Of a stretch of 28,454 bases of DNA, positions 1 to 8,015 are shown piece after piece. The stretch comes from Arachnopeziza araneosa (lineage: Eukaryota > Ascomycota > Leotiomycetes > Helotiales > Arachnopezizaceae). Location: the NCBI GenBank assembly GCA_003988855.1, contig QYAI01000239.1, forward strand, positions 1 through 28,454, read 5' to 3'. Each line of letters begins with the position of its first letter. Within the stretch, counting starts at the first letter, position 1. Both the position numbers and the translations under genes were made by a program. Under the pieces are notes generated by a model. That model ran no database searches, was not told the DNA's origin, and saw only the letters and a list, made by a program, of their open reading frames with translations.

Positions 1-43
1 TTATTATTTGATCAGTGAACCCTTGAGTTATATATATATTCTC

Positions 44-1268
44 TCATTCAAAAGTCTTATTGCTTACATGAGCAATACAATCGGCTCGAACCGTGACAAT
101 TTCCACATCTGAATCCTCCTCCTCTGGTTTTTCTTTTGCTGATCGCGTTCTTCTGGTTGTGCCACCAAATGCTAAGACAATTGGTATCTTGTTCGGACTA
201 GGAATTTGTGATTGCTGGATTTGTGCCTGCATAAAGTTGAAGATTGCTCGCCTTCTCTTCTTGAATAGATAAGGATCGGTCGAAGTGGGTCCTCCAAGCC
301 TTCATCAACTTTTCTCCAGGAAGAAGTAGATTCTGTTTCGTCCCATTAAAAAACTCCTGAATAAGTCTTTCCGTTTCGGAATCATCATAGTCAGCTTTAC
401 CAAAATATAAAGGGAGAATTTTCCGGCATTTTTGAACAACCCATTTTTTGGTCCCTATGAGATTCGAGAAGTATGAAACTCTTGCGGTGTTCAAGATGAG
501 GAATTTTGCCAGTCTTGCGCCTCCTATTTTTCTGAAAATTCTGCTTTTTTGATCCGCTGGCTTAACAAAGGCTCGTTTCTGAGGCTGGAAATTTAACTTC
601 ACAAAGCTTCTCTCGTCCCCGGACCAAATTAAAATCCCTGTTTGCGATTCCTTAGTGAATGTGAGTTCTTATGAAAGATAAGGCTTGGGCTCAAAAATTC
701 TCTGTCCGCATCTTCGGCGGCGTCGTCATCTTCCTCATCACCATCATATTGATCCTCTCTATCATAAAATAGCGCCTTTAGGTCTGCTTGAAGCGCCGAC
801 CTCCTTACAGTTTCGGTGCTGCGAATAGCCTCCCCGTCAAGATCACTTTTGGAGATTATATCATCACCGCTCTTCTCCATAGCTTCACTTTAGAAGTCCT
901 CGGTGTCGATAAGACAGACCATTCGACCTCACCATTCGAAGATATTGTGTTTGATAAAGATATGGCTATTTGTAATATCATTCAGAACTGGGCCGATAGC
1001 AGGAGGCAAATCATAAATGATTCGAAAGTTATGAAGACGGAAATTGATTAGATCGAGTTCGGAAGGAGGAATAGCGTAGGAGATAGGGATGGAGAGTTGG
1101 GGGCGTGTCTTTTCGAAGTTGAAGAGGAGGGTTTCGAGTAATGGGACGGAGAGGGAGTATGGATAGTTTGAAGTTGGTGGAGAAGCTCACAGCAGCCATT
1201 CTCTCACGAAATCTCTTGCTCACTCTCCATAAAGATGTTTTGTACTCAGTAGTATAGTAGCAGTACAC
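44..1268 (-). pseudogene. Decayed minus-strand coding region, unknown family
   Basis: Protein-like sequence on the minus strand continues here, but it hops between frames and is cut by stops. About 1268-1140 reads as one stretch (IITHIADDIFVYCYYTTEYK and on). A second frame then takes over from about 1175 to 940 (SIPISYAIPPSELDLINFRL) and runs into TGA, then TAA, before resuming at 880-629 with an Asp/Glu-rich tail. A further stretch at 602-198 (basic, ending LPGEKLMKAWRTHFDRSLSI) may splice at a TATGCAG acceptor near 235 into the short acidic frame 232-44. I recognise no family. Either this is one or two relics, or a multi-exon gene whose introns I cannot place. The lack of a long clean frame together with the decay next door favours a relic. 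Confidence 0.4.
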
Positions 1269-1385
1269 GAAAATGTCATCAGCAATGTGTGTAATAATCT
1301 CAGTGGCCCATTGGCGGAGAGCGGGAATTGAGAGTACGCGATGGATATCGATGCCTGGGTGCAGGCTCTGTAGTAAAACTTAGCA

Positions 1386-2243
1386 TCAATCATGTATGAT
1401 TGCCTCCGCTAAAACAAACTCACACTCTTCAGCCAGGTATTTGTTCCAAAAGATCATTCTGCTTGATATATCCATCATCTCTTTTTCCGACGCCACTGCA
1501 GCTATAAGAAGCGTGGCCCAGACGAACGTATAATTGATGATCAAGTCGGCAAATTTTTCTTCAAGCCTGAGCATTACATTCTTGAAGCCGTAGCATTCAT
1601 CCTCATACTTGTCGTTGCATTCATATTCTGCATACCTGTCTCCGAAGTATGCTAGCCCCAGAACAGGCAGCTTTTCTGGTAGCAGATTTCCCTGATGGAA
1701 GAATATAGCTTGCGCAAATTGCTCGGTCGGTGATACCTTGCTACTGGACCGAACGGCTGTGAGAGACTTTATCTCTTCTTCTGAAATTATGTGTACTGCT
1801 CTTTGTTCTTCGTTTGCTCTCCAAACTTTCTCGTGATGGAATACCATACGATCCAGAGAAGTTAAACGTGTAGCCGTAGATTCATTGGGCAATTAATGAA
1901 AAGTTGCCGTAAAAACAGAGTCCATGCGAGTCTTGAAGTCGGCTGTCCAAGTAAACTTTTTTGCGTTCTTCTTTGCCTGCAGTATAATTGATTTAGAGAG
2001 AATTGGCTCTTCGATAGCATGAAAACCGCTGGATAAGACTGGGTTGTGATTCGAATCGACTTCTTGAATGTCAGATCTTGTTCAGAAGAGAGAACCGGAC
2101 CACAAACCGTCTACTTCACACTTCTTTCTGCTCTTGGCTTTTCCTAGCTGCTTCTTAATCACCCCAAAACGCTTTGTTTTCCTTGTCTTTGTACTCGGCT
2201 TTCTCTTGGTGTGACGGGTATTGTGTCTTGTAGTAGTCATCAT
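1386..2243 (-). pseudogene. Single-frame hypothetical gene with in-frame stops
   Basis: From the ATG at 2243 one frame runs 286 codons to the TGA at 1386, broken only by TGA (2082-2084) and TAA (1893-1895). The N-terminus is strongly basic (Lys/Arg-rich over about the first 45 residues), the middle contains KKFTWTADFKTRMDSVF, and the C-terminal part is a more ordinary globular sequence with a hydrophobic stretch (INYTFVWATLLIAAVA). The first stop could lie inside a 69-nt intron: a GTTTGT donor in the GACGGTTTG context, a CTGAC branch and a CCCAG acceptor would keep the frame. No good intron removes the second stop. Both stops could come from C-to-T changes (CGA to TGA, CAA to TAA). Family not recognised. 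It is divergent from the gene at 2444, about 200 bp apart. Confidence 0.5.
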
Positions 2244-2443
2244 AATTACCTAAATAAATAGTCGCCGTTGATAAGTTGAAATTGAAAGAGAAGCCGGATG
2301 GGTGCAGTAGTTATATCCAAGCAGGTGGAAGGCTAGCGGAAGCTAGTCCGTTTTTATCAGCAAACAGATTCACTTTGGTTGCTCCTCAGTGTTTTTTATC
2401 ATGTCAACTTCCTTTTTTCTATCCAACCCATAATTCGAACACA

Positions 2444-2939
2444 ATGTCTACTCTTGGTAAACTCTAGCAGTACCCTGACTTGCCTCTTGTACTCACCTTT
2501 TATAGCGCGTTCTCTACCAGGATACCTACAAGATCTAGCCATAAACCTACGCTTGGAAAATCACACCAAGCTTTACGAGGCATTAGGTATCGAATCTCCC
2601 ACAAATCAATTCTCGCACATACGGGGTCTAGCATACCAGCTGATCCATCAGCCAGGCAGTCACGAATATGTCAGCAACTCAGAGTGGATCGGCAAGCTTA
2701 GAGATGCCTCCAGAGCATCTGTTACGCCTGCCAACTACGTGCAATTCCCTAATGCAATGAATGAAAAGATATTGCGACAGAATTTGGCCCTCATTGATGA
2801 GCTAATTACACATGGCACCAGTGACTCAAGTATGGTCGCTCGAATATCTGGAAGAGAAGTGAACCGGCGCGCAGAACATGTCAAAGGCTGGCACGAGTTT
2901 CTTAAAAAAGACTTGCTATTCCGACGTTCGGTATGGTAG
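2444..2939 (+). CDS. Small hypothetical protein (148 aa, two exons)
   Basis: The model is exon 1 at 2444-2456, intron at 2457-2505 (49 nt) and exon 2 at 2506-2939. The intron has a GTAAAC donor, CTGAC and CTCAC branch-like motifs and a TATAG acceptor. The splice joins MSTL to ARSLPGYLQDLAINLRL in frame and gives 148 residues ending FRRSVW. I do not recognise the product. It is mostly helix-compatible, with no signal peptide or membrane segment, and charged in its last third. It sits between decayed coding sequence on the left and a tandem repeat plus transposon remnant on the right, so it may be a lineage-specific gene or itself a truncated copy. The clean intron and lack of stops argue that it is still a gene. 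Confidence 0.5.
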
Positions 2940-3041
2940 GAGAGGAACCCAATGCGGCCGTTACATTGGTCTCGCACACGGCGGAGATTGCGCTATGGTA
3001 GGTAGCGAACCGTCGCCGAATAGCTCGCATCGATAGAACTA

Positions 3042-3089
3042 CTGATTGACTATTGATTGACTATTGATTGACTATTGATTGACTATTGA
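3042..3089. repeat. 11-bp direct tandem repeat
   Basis: The unit CTATTGATTGA is repeated head to tail from 3050 to 3089: three perfect copies and a partial fourth, preceded by a partial copy (CTGATTGA) at 3042. It lies 100 bp after the small gene at 2444-2939 and about 200 bp before the transposase remnant. It has no recognisable regulatory role and is a candidate length polymorphism. Confidence 0.9.
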
Positions 3090-3289
3090 AAAGAAGACCG
3101 TGCGACAGGAGCTGTGTTGGCTGTTCCTCTCGTACGAAGGGTATATGTAGAAAGCTTCAAGCACTTGGTGCTCTTCAGTTTTACCTTCTTGAAATAACAG
3201 ATTCATCATTCACATGTTCTGACGGTGCAATCGTGAGCCCTTACACAATGCAAGCTAGGCTACTCATCAAGCTACACAAAGCTCGAATA

Positions 3290-3676
3290 CAAGCTTAGAA
3301 ATAGACTTTTTACAAGTTATAAAGCTTACTTCTAAAAAGTTAACTAAATCTAAGGCGCATGCAGCTAAGTATAAAAAGCTTGACTTTACTAGCACTTCTA
3401 CACGAAGATTGCTTTTTCAGAAGATTATAAAAATATTTGAAGAGCAAGAAACTATTCTAGCACAGCATAAGCTTCGAATCTAGTCTTTAGAAGCACAGTT
3501 AGAGAAACCTAAGCTAAGAAAACGCAAGAAGGTTAAGACGAGTGCGAATTCGAAGTTTGCTACTATCGAAGCTATATATAAAGCTCAGATTGAAGCAGAA
3601 GAGGCTGTCGATAAAGAAAATAAGAAAGAAGAAGCAAAGAAGTCAGACTTTACTACAGATGGTATTGAAATTAATT
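3290..3676 (+). pseudogene. Pogo/Fot1-like transposase remnant (C-terminal part)
   Basis: One plus-strand frame can be followed from about 3290 to the TGA at about 3676 with an internal TAG (3481-3483). It reads KKLTKSKAHAAKYKKLDFTS, then a Glu/Gln-rich helix, then a basic segment RKRKKV and SKFATIEAIYKAQIEA, ending in an acidic Lys/Glu tail. The order of helix, RKRKKV-type basic patch and xxFAxIExIxxAQ motif matches the C-terminal tail following the DDE domain in fungal pogo/Fot1-like (Tc1/mariner superfamily) transposases. The catalytic DDE domain and N-terminal HTH are not found upstream, so this is a 5'-truncated copy. AT-rich bias and a CAG-to-TAG-type stop are consistent with repeat-induced point mutation. 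The family assignment rests on motif memory, not a search. Confidence 0.6.
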
Positions 3677-3732
3677 GAAATTAATTAGTTATTTAATTAT
3701 GATTTTTTTAGTGTGGAGATGCTATGATTTTC

Positions 3733-3780
3733 GGCTATTTTTTAGGTGGGCGAAATGGGGGGGGGGGGCACGGACTTGTG
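3733..3780. mobile_element. Probable 3' terminus of the pogo-like element, with a G12 run
   Basis: About 60 bp after the transposase remnant comes GGTGGGCGAAAT, a run of 12 G (3757-3768) and CACGGACTTGTG. Terminal inverted repeats of many fungal Fot1/pogo elements carry a GTGGGCGAAA-like block followed by a G/C-rich block and a GGAC motif. The position after the ORF fits a 3' terminal repeat. I see no matching inverted copy upstream, in keeping with the 5' truncation, so the exact end and target-site duplication are undetermined. Confidence 0.4.
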
Positions 3781-3908
3781 TGAAGTAATGTTATAGTGAG
3801 CTGAGAATTGGTTGGAACGCCGCGAAGGGTATTACTGTAAATATTCAGTATAGTTTCCAAAATTGATAGGCCATCAGAAACTCACTTCTTAGGCTCGAGT
3901 AATTGAGG

Positions 3909-5339
3909 CTAACTTGGGTGATTTCGATTCAGCCATTGCAACGATAGTGTAAGGACTGGATCTCCAAAAAAGGCAAAGCCAAGCCCAAGACCCATTGTTT
4001 TGCAAATCATATAACTGCTGATAAAGAAAGACGCCAAGAAGATTGGTCAAAGAATACTGTCGATCCTGATGAATGCCAAATGTGAAAATGGTAATGTCGG
4101 AGAGATTTTGCTATAATCATATTAGTAAACAAAAGGGAATTTTGTTGTCATTACTGACTTTGACAGTCGCTCAAAGTTATCCACGGCCTCACCTATTGTA
4201 TGAGGAAAGGCTTTTATGATAGGCTCAAGTTCTTCTGGCCTTAGTTTTGACCAAAGTGCTCGCTCCATTGGCTCCTTGGTCTGATCATCATTGCCGGTTG
4301 TCTGACCTGTCGAAGAACTTTAGGCCTTGACGGATTTTATGGCATTGCGAATAGGCTTTAGAACTTTACCTTCCAGTGGATCGCCATCATTTCCTTTACT
4401 TTGGTGCATCCCAACAGCCCTCTGCACTAGATGCTGGGTGTTGCTCGCGAAGCTAGCAGCCTCTTCTTCAACCGCTTCGCCTTCTTCCTTTTCAGGAGCA
4501 CCAGTGAGTGTGTCATGGGTTCTAAGCTGCCCTGCTTCAGGCTTTTGTGGCCCTCCAGTGCTCGAATTTACTAGTGTGAGAGGGACTGGCCGAAAAAGAA
4601 TATCACGGGCCTTTTTGGACGAAACTACAGCTATCAACAACGCAAGAAAAGGGGTAAAAGAAGGTGAAGAAGCCAGGCTAGGGTATAGGTCTAATATCAG
4701 TCAGTGACCACTCAGCATAGTCAAGAAGGTGGCTTGCGGCGCAGAAAGCAGCAGTTCGGTGTGTTTCTTTCCATGAACGAAGTCTGGAAATGTGCGTTCC
4801 GAAGCTTGTCATAAGAAGAATCACTGCCTTATAAGCTCTCTGAAGATGCAATATTATTTTATCAGTTCCGTATTCATCACTCCATGCCTCGTTCATATCG
4901 AGTCCACGCGCAACAGTGGGAGGAACGGCCTTGATTGCGAAAACATCCTGGTCTGAATGTTATTTGAGTTCAAATAAAGATGGACATCGTCGTGTACCTT
5001 ATTGAAGCGTCTGATAAGAGAAAATAATTCTCCATTTCGAAGTCCGCCAATTAACGGATCTGGAATGTCCCTGGAAGGCTTGTGCCAACCAATGACCCTC
5101 ACTTCTTTATTATGCTTTATTTGAATAGCACCTACAATCTCAGGAACTCCCTGAGGCAACTCATGGCTGTCTGCTGTGAAGGTCTTCTTGATTGTCTCGG
5201 TGTGTTCTTGTACTACTGATCTGGATCCGTTCTGAGGCTGAATATTAGCTCCATTCAGGCTGAGCTCCTTCTCGACTTGGTCGACAGCTGGTGGAGTAAG
5301 GCCCGAATTTCGAAAAACATAACCTTCTGGCTGAGTCAT
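3909..5339 (-). pseudogene. DUF3292-family membrane protein gene, disrupted
   Basis: The start is the ATG at 5339 (MTQPEGYVFRNSGLTPPAVD). Exon 1 (5339-4998) splices over a 50-nt intron (4948-4997) to give FNK-DVFAIKAVPPTVARGL, a good join. After AAFCAA near 4745 the frame is lost. A membrane-like LAWLLHLLLP stretch and then SSKKARDILFRPVPLTLV (from about 4640) lie in other frames, so a GC-AG intron or an indel is involved. The next block (STGGPQKPEAGQL, TGAPEKEEGEAVEEEA) hits TAA at 4320-4322 and continues in frame (TKEPMERALWSKLRPEELEP). A 48-nt intron at 4111-4158 leads to the last exon, which carries a TGA at 4047-4049 inside a conserved membrane segment and then GLGFAFFGDPVL, ending at 3909. 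These motifs match what I know of ascomycete DUF3292 proteins, whose function is unknown. Two nonsense codons plus a frame break make it a likely pseudogene. Confidence 0.65.
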
Positions 5340-5878
5340 TTTGATTGAAGATGATCGTGTATTAGAAACAGCTGTAAATCGAGCAGTGTGAGGATTTATT
5401 GTTAGTTGAAAGCATCAAAAATTGGTTCCGTCATCGTATTTTGTGTGGCGTTGGAGACGATGTTCCGCATCAGCTGGGACCAATGAAGAGATTACTCGAG
5501 ATGCAGGTCTCGATGGACGGGAAGCTCGAAGCAAGATTTCGATTTGAGAAAGCAGCGATCATAAGGCTAGCACTGAAGTTAAGGTTTGAGAAGAAGAAAG
5601 AGTCGATAAGATGATTAAGATGACATCCATGAGCACTAAATGCATACACTAATAATACCCAGGAAGAACTGAAGATGTTCCCTCGGGGGTCGCAGGTTCT
5701 AGATCTCAGCAAATGACGTAGGAAGCACATACATCAAACAATTATGGGAGCAGAGGAAAATCCAGCTTGCGAGGACAACAGACGATATTCTGTCTCGAAT
5801 TCTGACATAGTAATTTGTAATTTAGTCGAGTGCTTTGATAGATAGAGTTGTCGAACAATTGAAATCTTGATTTGTTCC
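5340..5878. other. Gene-free stretch between the DUF3292 relic and the DJ-1-like gene
   Basis: This stretch holds the upstream region of the DUF3292 relic and the downstream region of the DJ-1-like gene. Open frames of 70-90 codons exist, but none has protein-like composition, splice support or a recognisable motif. Confidence 0.5.
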
Positions 5879-6703
5879 TCAAATCTCGTCTCTCGTCGTT
5901 TCCTCTCCAAAGATGGAATCATAAATCGCCTGTGCAAGTGGGCCAGCACTTGCCGGATTCTGGCCAGTGATCAATCTACCTCCACGTCCAACAGCGACCT
6001 TCTTTTCCCAGTCCGCTGCCTTGACATATTTGCCTCCACTTGCCTTGTCCAGCTCTGTCTCGAGCAAGAATGGCATAGCACCACTTAAACCCACCGCATC
6101 TTCTTCGCTATTTGAAAAACCCGTCACAGGTTGGCCGGCAATGAGGTATTCACCTGTAGGTAGTTTAACTTTAGCTATGGCTGCAGGACCATGGCAAACA
6201 GCCGAAATGATCTTATTGTGGGCGTAAAACTCGTTGATCAGTTTATGGGATGTTGTGTCTGTAGCGAGATCGAACATTGCTAGCAGAGGATTCAGCTAAC
6301 AGCTTGATATGGGAGTGGAGGCGACGCACGGCCATGACCACCGACAAAAAAGATAGCCTCATACTCTTTTCCATGCCCAAGAAAACTTTCCAGCTTGTGT
6401 GTGTTCTTCCAAAGCGTTTCATGCTTCTGCAGGAAGGAAGTGGAGATTGTATCTTGCTTGAAAGCTTCGACAGAGGCGGGATCAAGGGGTGCCTCACCGC
6501 CAGCGGGAGAGGCAATTGTGATTTCGCAGTGGGGAGCAAGGACTTCGTAAGGGTGTGCTAATTCGGGCTGAATCATGGTCAGCCAGAGCGGGCGGAAGAG
6601 GGACAGCTAAGGCACAGACGAGATACCAGCCTGTGGGCTTTCCGGTGCTGCCCAGTTGGCTATGCGATGTGAGGACAAAGAGAACCTTTGGTTGGTGAGG
6701 CAT
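5879..6703 (-). CDS. DJ-1/PfpI superfamily, Hsp31-like (glyoxalase III type)
   Basis: Three exons: 6703-6620, 6567-6330 and 6279-5879, with introns of 52 nt (6568-6619) and 50 nt (6280-6329). The product is 240 aa, close to fungal Hsp31-like proteins. Splicing rebuilds two family hallmarks: GWYLPELAHPYEVL across the first junction and FFVGGHGPMFDLA across the second. The nucleophile elbow AVCHGPAAI puts Cys136 and His137 in place, and Glu30 lies at the position of the catalytic Glu in yeast Hsp31. The expected triad is therefore complete. Members of this class act on methylglyoxal without glutathione and serve as stress chaperones or deglycases in the cytosol; the exact activity here is inferred. 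There is no targeting signal. The ATG at 6703 starts six residues before the first beta strand (KVLFVLTS), as usual for the family. Confidence 0.9.
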
Positions 6704-7075
6704 TGTGATGGTGGACAAAGCCGTTACATATAGTGATTGTGTTATTTTATGGTTGAGGTTGAGGTTGAAGCAGCCATTTGGAATTTCATGCTTGATGGCG
6801 GGGTAGCTCGGTTTCTTTACTCCGAGGAACGTCTCAGCATATTTCGGAATAATGTGGTGGTTCTGGTGATGTCATGGCTAATTTTTAGAATTCCGATGAA
6901 AAGCCGAGAATTTACAGAGAGAAACCCCCCCCCCGCAAAACAAAACATATTCACGATACATCGGTATACCAAGCAATGAAGACGTCTTGTCCCATCCTTC
7001 ATTTGGTCACACGTATAAGTACAGTCCGCCTCGACAATATCTTCATCATGCTCTCTATCGTACAGCATCAGCACT
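6704..7075. other. Intergenic, with a C10 homopolymer
   Basis: This is the upstream region of the DJ-1-like gene and the downstream region of the acidic ORF. It contains a run of 10 C at 6925-6934 and no convincing gene. Confidence 0.5.
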
Positions 7076-7855
7076 TTACTTGGCACTCTCTGCCCCTAGC
7101 ATCTCTGCATGCTGAATCTCAACCAGCTCCCCATCCCCTTCCTCACCATTTGCTTCCTTTCTAGCCTCGTCTCTGACATCGACCTCAGCCATCCCTACAT
7201 GGACAACCCCATCCTCCTCGTCATCATCGTCGAGACTTGTTCTCCTCTTTGCCTCCGTAGTGGCACTTAACATCCTCCCTCTTCTCTCTTCATCACTATC
7301 ACTGCCCTCACTGTCATCTGAATCATTACCCTGAGCCTCATAGTTAGCACTAGACCTTGCTCTCACCGCGCCTTTCCCTCCAAAGGGCCACAAACTGGGG
7401 AATCCCGCTCGTCCAATACCAGTGGTAGATGTTGAGAGGGATAATGTTTGTGAAGGTAGAACGTGTGCAAGCAATGGTGGAAGGGATGGCGCGCTGATGG
7501 TGTCGGGGAAGAGGATACCCACATTCTTCAATATCAAACCAGTCTTCTCTTCCTTGACATCTTCACCTTCGATATCTCCGATTGAAAAGTCTCCCTCGTC
7601 ACCGGAGTCGTCATCTTCATCTGCTGCGAAGGGATTCAAGTTTTTCCTGTGCTCAGGCGTTTCCGCTTTTTCCCCATTCTCCAAGTTCGATTCGCTATTC
7701 TGTTTCGAATGCAGCGCCAGACGGGCAGCGAGTTGGCGGCGGGCGCGAGAAGGGGGAATGTTGAGTGGAGGCGGGGGTGGTGGAGGCGCAGATGGTGGCG
7801 CAAGATCGGCCGTGGTAGCTGTCGTTGTGGATGGGTTCGAGATATACCGCGAGAA
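7076..7855 (-). CDS. Acidic, proline-rich hypothetical protein; 5' end not resolved
   Basis: An open frame runs from a probable splice acceptor (CTGAC branch, then GATAG at 7856-7860) to the TAA at 7076, about 259 codons. It contains no ATG until far into the frame, so one or more upstream exons are needed. The order is FSRYISNPSTTTATTADLAP, a run of seven prolines, a basic SRARRQLAARLALHSK segment, then acidic Asp/Glu/Ser-rich stretches around a hydrophobic core (KTGLILKNVGILFPDTI), ending AEMLGAESAK. Codon use and the acidic runs look like a true fungal coding exon, probably of a disordered protein. The nearest upstream gene on the same strand is the SAPS gene, whose stop lies only 160 bp away. 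I could not find a phase-0 starting exon in that gap. It could be an extra 3' exon of that gene or a gene with a misread start. Family not recognised. Confidence 0.5.
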   Translation of the reverse strand, partial: FSRYISNPSTTTATTADLAPPSAPPPPPPPLNIPPSRARRQLAARLALHSKQNSESNLENGEKAETPEHRKNLNPFAADEDDDSGDEGDFSIGDIEGEDVKEEKTGLILKNVGILFPDTISAPSLPPLLAHVLPSQTLSLSTSTTGIGRAGFPSLWPFGGKGAVRARSSANYEAQGNDSDDSEGSDSDEERRGRMLSATTEAKRRTSLDDDDEEDGVVHVGMAEVDVRDEARKEANGEEGDGELVEIQHAEMLGAESAK

Positions 7856-8015
7856 CTATCTCCAGTCAGTTTCTATCCAAATAACCTTCACGCAAAATAA
7901 GAAACCGCCCCTCAAGGATAAAGCAAATATTTCATGCAATGCATTTTAACTCGTTCTCCTCGAGCCTATGAGATGCATGCAAGTAGATAATGTACAACAG
8001 AAACATGACCAGAGC

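Noticed and set aside
83..95. GGTTCGAGCC on the minus strand, like a tRNA T-arm
   Set aside because: There are no matching acceptor, anticodon or D arms in the flanking sequence.
2936..3145. GAGAGGAAC and GTTCCTCTCGTAC motifs resembling part of large-subunit rRNA
   Set aside because: Only about 10-15 bases match and the flanks do not follow the conserved rRNA sequence on either strand.
6925..6934. C10 run as a possible inverted partner of the G12 run at 3757-3768
   Set aside because: The flanking bases do not match the presumed terminal repeat, so it is only a homopolymer.
7422..7949. 175-codon plus-strand frame with a Gly run
   Set aside because: It is antisense to the acidic, proline-rich frame, with the Gly run opposite the Pro run.
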